64,000 nucleotides of DNA from Saxidomus purpurata. Lineage: Eukaryota > Mollusca > Bivalvia > Venerida > Veneridae. The translations under genes and the position numbers were made by a program. Positions 31,721 to 39,302 of the stretch are shown piece by piece; position 1 is the first letter of the stretch; each line of letters opens with the position of its first letter. The stretch is from NCBI GenBank assembly GCA_022818135.1, contig JAFMSR010000029.1, forward strand, positions 62,001 to 126,000, read 5' to 3'. The notes under the pieces are model-generated. The model made no database searches. It was given only the letters and a program-made list of their open reading frames with translations, and was not told where the DNA came from.

Positions 31721-34700
31721 ATGAATTCTTTAGATAAATCTTTAGATACTAAGATAACCCTGAAACCAGTTAATATTTCAAAAGGTAATACATATTCCGA
31801 ATATGAGATAGACATAATAAACGATCATGATCCTAAAATACAATTAAAAAAGATAACAAACCCTCTTTCAATATTTTTAAGTGAAATAATAAACAATTAC
31901 GGTATAAAAATAAATGTAGCATTAGAAATAAACTTTATTAAACCAACGGATGATAAGTCACAAACTGCTTATTTTAAATCAAAAGCAAAAACAGTTACTA
32001 ATTCAAATGAAATCATAAATACACTAGACGATATAAGTAATGAACTTCTTAACACAATCACCGAATGGATTTCACTGGGTTCTGGTTGGGTTATAGAAAA
32101 AGTTAAAGCACACCGGATAACCATAACTAAATACAAACCACTCAGAGGTTCTTCTTATTTACCATTACCCGAGATTATTAACAATAGGAAGGGGCTAATT
32201 AACATTAAGAATGAAAACGATAAGGAATGTTTCCGTTGGTGTCATTTAGCATACACATTCCCTGTACAAAAAAACACACAAAGAATAACCAAGTATAAGA
32301 GTTATAAAGATCAACTAAATTACCAAAATATAACTTTTCCAGTAAAATTAAAAGATGTTCCAAAAATCGAAGAAATGAACGACATACGTTTTAACATATT
32401 TGGGGTTGATTTAGAAGATGAAACAAGTCCCATTTATCCCCTATATATCTCAAAAAGGATAGAGCCTAAAAACGGTACTTGTGATTTACTATTAGTAGAA
32501 GGAAATGGAGTCGAGGGCTTTGCTCGAGGAAACGGAGTAGATGAGAAAGAAAATATTAATCATTATGTGTGGATAAAGGATTTCAATAAATTAATGCATT
32601 CACAAACAAAACAAAATAATCCAAAGTATTTTTGTAAATACTGTATTCAACACTTTTCATCAAATGAAATTCTTAATAAACATACAGAAGTCTGTTTAGC
32701 TATTAATGGAGTACAAAAGGTTTGTATGCCCCAACCTAGAAATAGTATATTACAATATAAAAACTATCACAAGCAATTAAAGGCTCCTTTTGTTATTTAT
32801 GCTGATTTCGAGTCAATAACAAAACCAATAGACGAAGAGTTAGGTAAATCAACTGTGGCTTACCAACATCATATAGCTTGTGGATATGGTTATAAGTTGG
32901 TTTGTACCTATGACAATAACTTTAGCAAACCAGTACAAGTGTACCGAGGTTATGCTCGAGGAAACGGAGTAGAGAATGTTATTTACAAGTTTATTGAACA
33001 AATGTTAAAGGAGGAAGAGTATTGTGAGGAAATATTTAAGGAACACTTTAATAAAGAAATGATAATAACTAAAAAAGAACAACAAGAATTCAAAACAGCA
33101 ACATCTTGTCATATTTGTAAAAAAGATTATAACTCTACCCTTTGTACTCCATATGATTTAGAATATAATTATCCTGTAAGAGATCACTGTCATGTAACAG
33201 GAAAATACAGAGGATCTGTACATAACAAATGTAATCAAATATACAGATTAACAAAAAAGATACCAGTTGTGTTTCATAACTTACGGGGATATGATAGTCA
33301 TTTAATAATGCAAGAAATAGGTAAATTTAAACGAAATATTAATGTAATTCCTAACAATATGGAAAAATACATGGCATTTATGATAAGTAATTTGGTTTTT
33401 ATAGATAGTTTGCAGTTTCTTAATCAATCTCTATCCAACTTGGTAAATAATTTACCTGATGATTCCTTTATTTACACCAAGGAATGTTTTAAAGAACCAG
33501 GATTATTCAATTTAGTTAAAAGAAAAGGTGTTTATCCATATGATTACATGGATTCTTTTGAAAAATTTAAAGAAACCATATTACCCCTTAAGGAAGAATT
33601 TTATTCTCTATTAACAGATGAAGGGATTTCCGACGATGACTATAAACATGCACAAAATGTATGGAAAGCATTTAACTGTAAATCTCTTGGAGATTATCAC
33701 GATTTATATTTAAAGACAGATGTACTTCTTTTAGCAGATGTCTTTGAAAACTTTAGGAAAACCTGCATTGAGTATTATAAACTCGATCCATGTCATTACT
33801 TTAGCAGTCCAGGACTTGCGTGGGATGCATGTTTAAAAATGACAGAAATAAAATTAGAATTAATCACAGATATTGATATGCATTTAATGATTGAAAAAGG
33901 ATTAAGAGGTGGAATAAGTTATATTGCAAATAGACACTCAAAGGCAAATAATAAGTATATAAACTCGGATATGGATGGAAGGTCAAAGGCCGCGGAGCAA
34001 AGCTCCTTAAGAAGCGAAGCTTCGGCGGATCAAGGATCCTTAAACGAAGTAAACAAATACATTATGTATCTTGATGCAAATAATCTGTATGGGTGGGGGA
34101 TGAGTCAACCATTACCTTATGGGGGATTTAAATGGATGCATAATATGACTTTAAAAGATATAATCAATAAACAAGTATCTAAAGATTTCGCCTCCGGGCA
34201 AGGCTATTTTGTTGAATGTGATATTGAATATCCAGAAGAATTACATGATTTGCATTCTGATTACCTCCTAGCCCCAGAGAAATTAATTGTAAAGGACGAA
34301 TGGTTATCAGACTATTGTAAAAAGTTAAAACAAAGATTCAATTTAAGTAGTGATAAAACAACAAAATTAATTCCAACTTTGTTTAACAAAGAAAAATATG
34401 TGCTGCATGCTAGGAATCTTAAGCTATATCTTAGTCTTGGAATGAAAGTTACCAAAATACATAGAGTCTTGGAGTTTAATGAAAGCCCTTGGTTGGCCGG
34501 GTATATTGCTTTTAATACACGAAAAAGAAGTCAAGCCAAAAATGCATTTGAAAAGGATTTCTTCAAATTAATGAATAATTCTGTGTTTGGGAAAACAATG
34601 GAAAATCTCAGAAAAAGAGCAAATGTATTACTTACACATGATGAAAAGGTTTTAGAAAAGCATGCAGCAAAGGCTACTTTCGTTTCCGCAAAAATGTTTA

Positions 34701-35368
34701 ATGATAACTTATTTGCCGTAAATAAAGTAAAGGAGCAACTTATTCTTAATCGACCCTGTTATGTTGGGATGACCATTCTTGAGTTAAGTAAAGATCTTAT
34801 GTATGACTTTCATTACAACTATATTTTAAAGAAGTATGCCTGCTCTGACGTGAGCCTTTTGTTTACAGACACGGATAGCCTTTGTTATGAAATAAAAACA
34901 AATGATGTTTATGAAGATTTAGATAAAGATCGTGATTTGTTTGACAATAGTGATTATTCCAAAGAAAGTCTGTTTCATTTTGATGAAAACAAGAAAGTAA
35001 TAGGAAAGATGAAAGATGAAGCTGCCGGAACCCCCATAACAGAGTTTGTTGGATTAAGAAGCAAGATGTATTCTTATACCCTTGGGAATTCTTTAGATAA
35101 AAAAACGGTCAAGAAATGTAAAGGTATAACAAAAGGTGTTGTAAAAAAGAAAATGTTTTTTGAAGATTATCACAATGCTTTATTCAACACCCTACAAAAG
35201 ACTCATAGTATGAAAACAATAAGGTCTAATAAACATGAATTAAAAAGCTTTCAAATATCTAAATACAGTCTTTCTTGTTTTGATAATAAAAGATACATTG
35301 TAGACGATGGGATACAAACTATTCCTTATGGACATTATACGACATTAAGGGACATTAAGGAACATTAA
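31721..35368 (+). CDS. Protein-primed DNA polymerase, family B (pPolB)
   Basis: A 1215-aa uninterrupted protein, the replicase of the element. A C2H2-like finger (FCKYCIQHF...H, about 304-325) is followed by exonuclease motif I (YADFES, about 360). An embedded His-Me/endonuclease VII-like segment follows (CHICKK...VRDHCHVTGKYRG...NKC, about 463-504), then Exo II (HNLRGYDSH, about 519) and Exo III (YLKTDVLLLADVF, about 663). Polymerase motifs are A (LDANNLYGWGM, about 784), B (KLMNNSVFGKTMENLRK, about 949) and C (FTDTDSLCYE, about 1048). The protein-primed mechanism is known for the family. Three GC-rich hairpin inserts interrupt non-catalytic loops (about residues 261-273, 411-417 and 756-774). 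All catalytic residues look intact. Confidence 0.97.
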   Translation: MNSLDKSLDTKITLKPVNISKGNTYSEYEIDIINDHDPKIQLKKITNPLSIFLSEIINNYGIKINVALEINFIKPTDDKSQTAYFKSKAKTVTNSNEIINTLDDISNELLNTITEWISLGSGWVIEKVKAHRITITKYKPLRGSSYLPLPEIINNRKGLINIKNENDKECFRWCHLAYTFPVQKNTQRITKYKSYKDQLNYQNITFPVKLKDVPKIEEMNDIRFNIFGVDLEDETSPIYPLYISKRIEPKNGTCDLLLVEGNGVEGFARGNGVDEKENINHYVWIKDFNKLMHSQTKQNNPKYFCKYCIQHFSSNEILNKHTEVCLAINGVQKVCMPQPRNSILQYKNYHKQLKAPFVIYADFESITKPIDEELGKSTVAYQHHIACGYGYKLVCTYDNNFSKPVQVYRGYARGNGVENVIYKFIEQMLKEEEYCEEIFKEHFNKEMIITKKEQQEFKTATSCHICKKDYNSTLCTPYDLEYNYPVRDHCHVTGKYRGSVHNKCNQIYRLTKKIPVVFHNLRGYDSHLIMQEIGKFKRNINVIPNNMEKYMAFMISNLVFIDSLQFLNQSLSNLVNNLPDDSFIYTKECFKEPGLFNLVKRKGVYPYDYMDSFEKFKETILPLKEEFYSLLTDEGISDDDYKHAQNVWKAFNCKSLGDYHDLYLKTDVLLLADVFENFRKTCIEYYKLDPCHYFSSPGLAWDACLKMTEIKLELITDIDMHLMIEKGLRGGISYIANRHSKANNKYINSDMDGRSKAAEQSSLRSEASADQGSLNEVNKYIMYLDANNLYGWGMSQPLPYGGFKWMHNMTLKDIINKQVSKDFASGQGYFVECDIEYPEELHDLHSDYLLAPEKLIVKDEWLSDYCKKLKQRFNLSSDKTTKLIPTLFNKEKYVLHARNLKLYLSLGMKVTKIHRVLEFNESPWLAGYIAFNTRKRSQAKNAFEKDFFKLMNNSVFGKTMENLRKRANVLLTHDEKVLEKHAAKATFVSAKMFNDNLFAVNKVKEQLILNRPCYVGMTILELSKDLMYDFHYNYILKKYACSDVSLLFTDTDSLCYEIKTNDVYEDLDKDRDLFDNSDYSKESLFHFDENKKVIGKMKDEAAGTPITEFVGLRSKMYSYTLGNSLDKKTVKKCKGITKGVVKKKMFFEDYHNALFNTLQKTHSMKTIRSNKHELKSFQISKYSLSCFDNKRYIVDDGIQTIPYGHYTTLRDIKEH
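32501..32540 (+). repeat. GC-rich hairpin insert in pPolB, site 1
   Basis: Contains the 17-nt hairpin TCGAGGGCTTTGCTCGA (32511-32527; 5-bp arms) and the 20-nt unit TGCTCGAGGAAACGGAGTAG (32521-32540), which is repeated exactly at 32953-32972. GGAAATGGAGT at 32501 is a near-copy of GGAAACGGAGT. It is translated in frame without stops. Confidence 0.75.
32953..32972 (+). repeat. GC-rich insert in pPolB, site 2 (exact 20-nt repeat)
   Basis: Identical over 20 nt to 32521-32540 and in the same codon phase. Both give the residues ARGNGV at different places in the polymerase. Confidence 0.75.
33986..34040 (+). repeat. Triple-hairpin GC-rich cassette in pPolB
   Basis: Starts AAGGCCGCGG and holds three consecutive 13-nt hairpins: GGAGC-aaa-GCTCC (33994-34006), GAAGC-gaa-GCTTC (34011-34023) and GGATC-aag-GATCC (34027-34039). 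It is read in frame as a low-complexity Ala/Ser/Glu loop. A homologous cassette lies at 36442-36499 in another gene and in another codon phase. Confidence 0.8.
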
Positions 35369-35390
35369 GGAACATTATGAAACATTATCT
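35336..35390 (+). repeat. Tandem GGACATTAA/GGAACATTAA repeat at the pPolB 3' end
   Basis: Four to five imperfect 10-11 nt units (ACATTAAGG, then variants) span the last codons and stop of the polymerase gene and the spacer after it. The ATTAAGG core is unusually regular. Confidence 0.55.
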
Positions 35391-35398
35391 TTTTATAT

Positions 35399-35405
35399 TA
35401 TATAG
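35399..35405 (+). promoter_or_regulatory. TATATAG abutting ATG
   Basis: ATTATATAG directly precedes the ATG at 35406. It is identical to the motif in front of the polymerase gene. Confidence 0.6.
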
Positions 35406-36689
35406 ATGTTGTCAAAAATGAAAGAAATCAGAGAAAAGAGGGAAAAAGCAGATGAAAAAATGAAACCTGTTCGTGATAAGATTATAGAATATAAAATAAG
35501 AAAAGCATCCAGTCAAGATATGTACAACGAGATTTATAAACCAATCACAAAAGAAATAGAAAGCCAAAAAGAAACATTGACGGATCAGTCGAGGGCTTCA
35601 CTCGAGATGTTAAAAGCATTACCTGGAATTAAAGAACAATTGGCATTACTCCCAAGAGAATTTGTAAAAAAGATACAAGAAGCAGAAGCAACAAAGTCAT
35701 TACCTGCTCCGTTTGAAACAGTTGAGTCATTACCAGAAAAAGATATCAATAAATTGTTTGAAGAGTATGAACAAGATAAAGAAGATTTAGGAGCAAGACC
35801 GAAAATAGTAAGATTAGATAAAGATATAGATGATAATGTTTTAGAAGAATATGAATATGACAAACCGTCTGAAATGTTTAATTTTTTAACTGCAGATGAA
35901 TCTGATCCCAATAAAATCAATCAAGAGAAACTTAAAAAAAAAATAGGTGATGTTACTAAAGATATACAAAAGTTAAATGGTAAAGTAGTTAATAAATCAA
36001 AAGATCCTACTAAAATAGAAGAAGTAAAACAATTAAGATATAATCAAAAAGAATTGATGAAATACAAAAATCGGTTAAAGGGGCTTATTGTTATGGCTCC
36101 TACATTTGGACAGGGAATGACTAAACATCTCCCTTGGGGTCGAGGCTATCGAGTTAAACCTTTAATAGGTACAGCAGACGGACAATATGGTAATCTAGTT
36201 ATTGACTTAAACAAACTTTATGGTCAAAACAAATTAGTTGCAAAAGATCAAACCACGGGAGCAAAAGTAATGAATACTAAGGTTGATGATGATCTAATTG
36301 ACCTTATCGATAAGAGATATAATAGAAATAAGAAGCATTCGGTTTTATCTATGGAACTATTTAAAGAATTAACTGAAAAATCGGGATTACCTATTAATAA
36401 AAGGTCCATGAAATTTAAAAATGTAATACGAGGTAAGGCTGAAGGCCGCGGGCAAAGCCCTAGGGGATTGAGCGCCCTGGGCGACGGATCTCCGATCCTG
36501 AATAGTGTATGTCCTTGTAATCCAGATGAACTAATGAATGACCTAGAACTCATTTGTGGTTCCATTGATGCTGGAAATAATAATCAGCAACTAAAGAACC
36601 AGGGAATAAACATTATAGACGAATTATTAAAATTGGGGAAAATAACACAAGAAGTTCATGAGTCAATATATCAAAAATATTTTTTATAA
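35406..36689 (+). CDS. Conserved Polinton protein of unknown function (427 aa)
   Basis: The N-terminal third is highly charged and helical (MKEIREKREKADEKMKPVRD). An acidic middle (EEYEQDKEDLG, EEYEYDKP) and a second helical stretch follow. A more compact C-terminal domain contains GQYGNLVIDLNKLYGQNKLV and PINKRSMKFKNVIRG. A protein of this build sits between polymerase and penton genes in related invertebrate elements as I recall them, but its role is not established. A scaffold or internal virion protein would fit. It carries two GC-rich hairpin inserts (35589-35605 and 36442-36499) that leave the frame open. Confidence 0.6.
   Translation: MLSKMKEIREKREKADEKMKPVRDKIIEYKIRKASSQDMYNEIYKPITKEIESQKETLTDQSRASLEMLKALPGIKEQLALLPREFVKKIQEAEATKSLPAPFETVESLPEKDINKLFEEYEQDKEDLGARPKIVRLDKDIDDNVLEEYEYDKPSEMFNFLTADESDPNKINQEKLKKKIGDVTKDIQKLNGKVVNKSKDPTKIEEVKQLRYNQKELMKYKNRLKGLIVMAPTFGQGMTKHLPWGRGYRVKPLIGTADGQYGNLVIDLNKLYGQNKLVAKDQTTGAKVMNTKVDDDLIDLIDKRYNRNKKHSVLSMELFKELTEKSGLPINKRSMKFKNVIRGKAEGRGQSPRGLSALGDGSPILNSVCPCNPDELMNDLELICGSIDAGNNNQQLKNQGINIIDELLKLGKITQEVHESIYQKYFL
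35589..35605 (+). repeat. TCGAG-type hairpin insert in the 427-aa gene
   Basis: TCGAGGGCTTCACTCGA differs from the hairpin at 32511-32527 only in two loop bases and keeps the 5-bp arms. It is read in a different codon phase (SRASLE here, VEGFAR there). Confidence 0.7.
36442..36499 (+). repeat. Triple-hairpin GC-rich cassette in the 427-aa gene
   Basis: Starts AAGGCCGCGG like 33986. It then has GGGC-aaa-GCCC (36450-36460), CGCC-ctg-GGCG (36473-36483) and GGATC-tcc-GATCC (36486-36498), ending GATCCT. The arms differ from the pPolB cassette but pairing is kept. Codon phase differs by one, so the encoded residues are unrelated. Confidence 0.8.
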
Positions 36690-36690
36690 A

Positions 36691-36702
36691 ATATAGATAT
36701 AA
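36691..36702 (+). promoter_or_regulatory. ATATAGATATAA abutting ATG
   Basis: A doubled form of the motif directly precedes the penton ATG at 36703. Confidence 0.55.
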
Positions 36703-37464
36703 ATGGAACAAAAAATAGTATTAAGTTCAGAAGTAGCCAGGACAAATGATCAAAATAATACTCCAAGTAACTTCATAGTAAGATTTAGCCGACCTCTGGT
36801 TTTAGATAAAAATAAACGATATGTTGTTGGTTTAGATAGTATAAACACTATGACTTATTCATGGCATAATATAAGTGATGAATATGATAATAAACGCATT
36901 CGATATAATAATGGAAAGGAATGGAAGGATATTATCTTTCAAAATGGTTCTTATAGTTACACTGATATTAATGATTACATCGAAGAAACCCTGTTGGCTA
37001 ATGGTGACTTTAATGGTGATTCATCTATTGCACCCCTGAATTTAGAGTTTGATCTTAGTAGCTTTAAAATATTAATTTCAGTTCATGATGGTTTTTTATT
37101 AGATTTAAGACTGTCTAATTTTCATAAATTGCTTGGATTTGAGCAAAAAGCCATAAGAAAATCAGAATGGGGCCTGTTGTCACCAAATATAACAAACTCT
37201 GTAGACACAATATATATTCATTGTGATTTAATTGACAACTCACTTGTTGATGGTAATTTTGGTGATGTTTTGTATGCCCTTAGCACTGCAGATTTAACAA
37301 GAGCTTATCCGTTCACAAAAGAACCAAACAGAGTGGGTTACTCTGAAATTAATAAAAGCATAATTAATTCAATAAAAATATATCTAACAGATGTTTTCGG
37401 AAGAATAATAAATTTGAATGGGATTGATACAAGTTTCACATTAATTTTAAAAGAAATAATATAG
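36703..37464 (+). CDS. Minor capsid protein (penton, single jelly roll)
   Basis: A 253-aa intact protein. Conserved-looking landmarks are GLDSINTMTYSWHNISDEYD, NGSYSYTDINDYIEE, FHKLLGFEQKAI, and the C-terminal IKIYLTDVFGRIINLNGIDT with SFTLIL. These match, from memory, the minor capsid protein of invertebrate Polintons, which forms pentameric vertices with a jelly-roll fold. Its stop codon TAG is part of the ATATAG motif for the next gene, whose ATG follows 1 nt later. Regular beta-strand periodicity agrees with the assignment. Confidence 0.8.
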   Translation: MEQKIVLSSEVARTNDQNNTPSNFIVRFSRPLVLDKNKRYVVGLDSINTMTYSWHNISDEYDNKRIRYNNGKEWKDIIFQNGSYSYTDINDYIEETLLANGDFNGDSSIAPLNLEFDLSSFKILISVHDGFLLDLRLSNFHKLLGFEQKAIRKSEWGLLSPNITNSVDTIYIHCDLIDNSLVDGNFGDVLYALSTADLTRAYPFTKEPNRVGYSEINKSIINSIKIYLTDVFGRIINLNGIDTSFTLILKEII

Positions 37465-37465
37465 A

Positions 37466-37981
37466 ATGGTGTATAAAAAAGTATATGATGAAAATAAATG
37501 AACGTATATCTATATTGATCCTTGGGATGGGTCTTTACAGACTCCGTATTCGTCTCAGGCCGAGGAAACGGAGTTACAATCTGAGGATAACTCGAGCAAA
37601 GCCCTCTTGGGGTTGGGTATTTTAGATACATTGACTTCGGTTGGGCAGAAAATATTTTCGTCTTCTGTTAAAGATGTAGCTAAAAAAGCCCTAGAAACAG
37701 CGGGAAAACAAGCGTTAGAGAGTGGAACAAAAAAGATTGGGACAGAGGTTGGTAATTTAGCTGCAGATAAAATCACAAATGTATTAAAGGGCCGCAAAAA
37801 TCAATCCAAGCCCCAAGGGGAAATGATTATAAAGGAACTTAAAAAAATGGATGAAATAAATAATGAAAATAATATAAATATGAGAGTTAATAGATTATTA
37901 TCTGGGTCGGGTATAAGAAAATCTTTAGATAAATCTTTAGATATTAATACAAGGGCTAATAGATTGCTACATAAAAAATAA
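37466..37981 (+). pseudogene. Small basic amphipathic protein, one early TGA
   Basis: The ATG at 37466 opens a frame that meets TGA after 11 codons (37499-37501) but otherwise stays open to 37981, 172 codons in all. A conventional start after the TGA is absent; the long open part begins with TTG, which is unlikely as a eukaryotic start. After an acidic segment comes an amphipathic, Ala/Lys-rich region (ILDTLTSVGQKIFSSSVKDV, KKALETAGKQAL), then a basic tail ending RLLHKK. Size, charge and position between penton and major capsid genes suggest a core or membrane-active virion protein (inference). A GC-rich insert at 37556-37606 lies within the frame. Confidence 0.6.
37556..37606 (+). repeat. 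GC-rich insert, site with both subunits
   Basis: CGAGGAAACGGAGT (37561-37574) matches 32525-32538 and 32957-32970. TCGAGCAAAGCCCTC (37592-37606) is the reverse complement of most of the hairpin at 32511-32527. Both units of the family are therefore present, one inverted. Confidence 0.7.
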
Positions 37982-38001
37982 AAAAAATAAAAATATTATA
38001 A

Positions 38002-38008
38002 TATATAA
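38002..38008 (+). promoter_or_regulatory. TATATAA abutting the major capsid ATG
   Basis: AATATATAA immediately precedes the ATG at 38009, the same nine bases as in front of the gene at 39303. Confidence 0.6.
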
Positions 38009-39279
38009 ATGTTTAGAAGTAAAAAGCATTGTGAAAGATATGAAATGACACCAATTCAGCTGGATACACCCCTAATATCTGTACTTGGAAACAATGTTAA
38101 ACAACAAAAAAGCGGTTACCACTTTACAATAAATGATAGATCATCCTATTTTGATTGGTTTAATGGTTATTTTGAGGTTAGCTTTAAGGTTACTAAACTT
38201 GCAGATGGGGCAGCTTATGGTAATGCAGATCAAATTGCTTTAATTAATAATGCAGCATCGTTAATTGATCAACTTAAGGTTAAACAAAATGGGAAAATTA
38301 TTTATGATTGTAATAACTTATACAAAGTGGCAAATGTTAAGAATTTGATTGGGTTATCAAAAGACTATACAGAATCAACAGGAACAAATGAATTTTTTTA
38401 TCTAGATACCAGCGCTGTTGCAGAAAGCAGGGATGACCAAGCTGGATTTAATAAAGGGTTTGCAAGTAGAAAAGCTCTAATTCAAGGTAGAAATGAAATA
38501 AACGCGAAAATTCCATTAAGTAATTATTCCTTTTTCGAGGGTTTAGAAACTAATATGTTGCCCCCAAGTCAAATACAAATCACTCTTCAATTAACAGAAG
38601 ATGATGAATTAATTTATAGTAGTGGTATTGATGATGCTAATAAAGGTCGGGTTATCGTCACAAAGCTAACACTATGGGTTCCAAGAATGGTGTTTAACAC
38701 TGATGGTATGGCTCTCGTTTCTGAATCGTACATGGTTACAAAACAATGGAAATATCTCCGGGAAATGGTTACACAATCACAAGACAAACTGATATAGACT
38801 TTAGATTAACAGCTGGTGTGTCAAACCCCAAACATGTATTTGTTTATTTACAACGGCCTGACAAAAGTAATTCACAGGAACACAATCCATATCTACTTGA
38901 CACGTTTAAGGTAAATGCAGCTAATAATAATTGTACCATGAATTCTTGTCGGCTTGAAGTTGGAAATGGTGTTTTTACCCCGAAACAGAATACACAAGTA
39001 TTGCAAGAGTTTTTGATGATGTTATAAGTTATTTCCATAAACAAAATGATAAAAATACAGGAAGTCTTTTAAACACATCAAATTTTAAAAACTTATTTGG
39101 ACTTATTCATTTTAATTTAGAATTCAAAAAAGAAGAAATTTCTGTAGACCCCAAACATATTACACTAAAAATGAAACTAAACATCCCACCAGCCGCTAAT
39201 ATCAGAGTGTATGCAATTGTTATGTATGAAGAAACTATACAATTAAATGTTGTTGGTAATGAATTAGTTATTGTTTAAA
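38009..39279 (+). pseudogene. Major capsid protein (double jelly roll), two frameshifts
   Basis: The first 262 codons read PIQLDTPLISVLGNN, HFTINDRSSYFDWFNGYFEV and ASLIDQLKVKQNGKII, matching the N-terminal jelly roll of Polinton major capsid proteins as I recall them. The frame shifts between about 38775 and 38797, continues in another frame with TAGVSNPKHVFVYLQRPDK and YLLDTFKVNAANNN, and shifts again near 39005-39015 at a T5 run. The final part (LFGLIHFNLEF, LNIPPAANIRVYAIVMYEE) ends at TAA 39277-39279. Two one-base lesions make it non-functional as written. The protein normally forms the icosahedral shell. Confidence 0.85.
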
Positions 39280-39295
39280 TTATATTTTAATATAA

Positions 39296-39302
39296 TATAT
39301 AA
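39296..39302 (+). promoter_or_regulatory. TATATAA abutting ATG
   Basis: AATATATAA leads straight into the ATG at 39303, only 16 bp after the end of the major capsid gene. Confidence 0.6.

Noticed and set aside
37607..37981. Independent 124-aa gene starting at 37607
   Set aside because: The first codon is TTG. The frame is open upstream to a TGA at 37499 and begins with an ATG at 37466 that carries the motif, so it is the rear part of one interrupted gene.
38746..39027. Separate 93-aa capsid gene
   Set aside because: It is the middle piece of the major capsid gene in a shifted frame, with no start motif.
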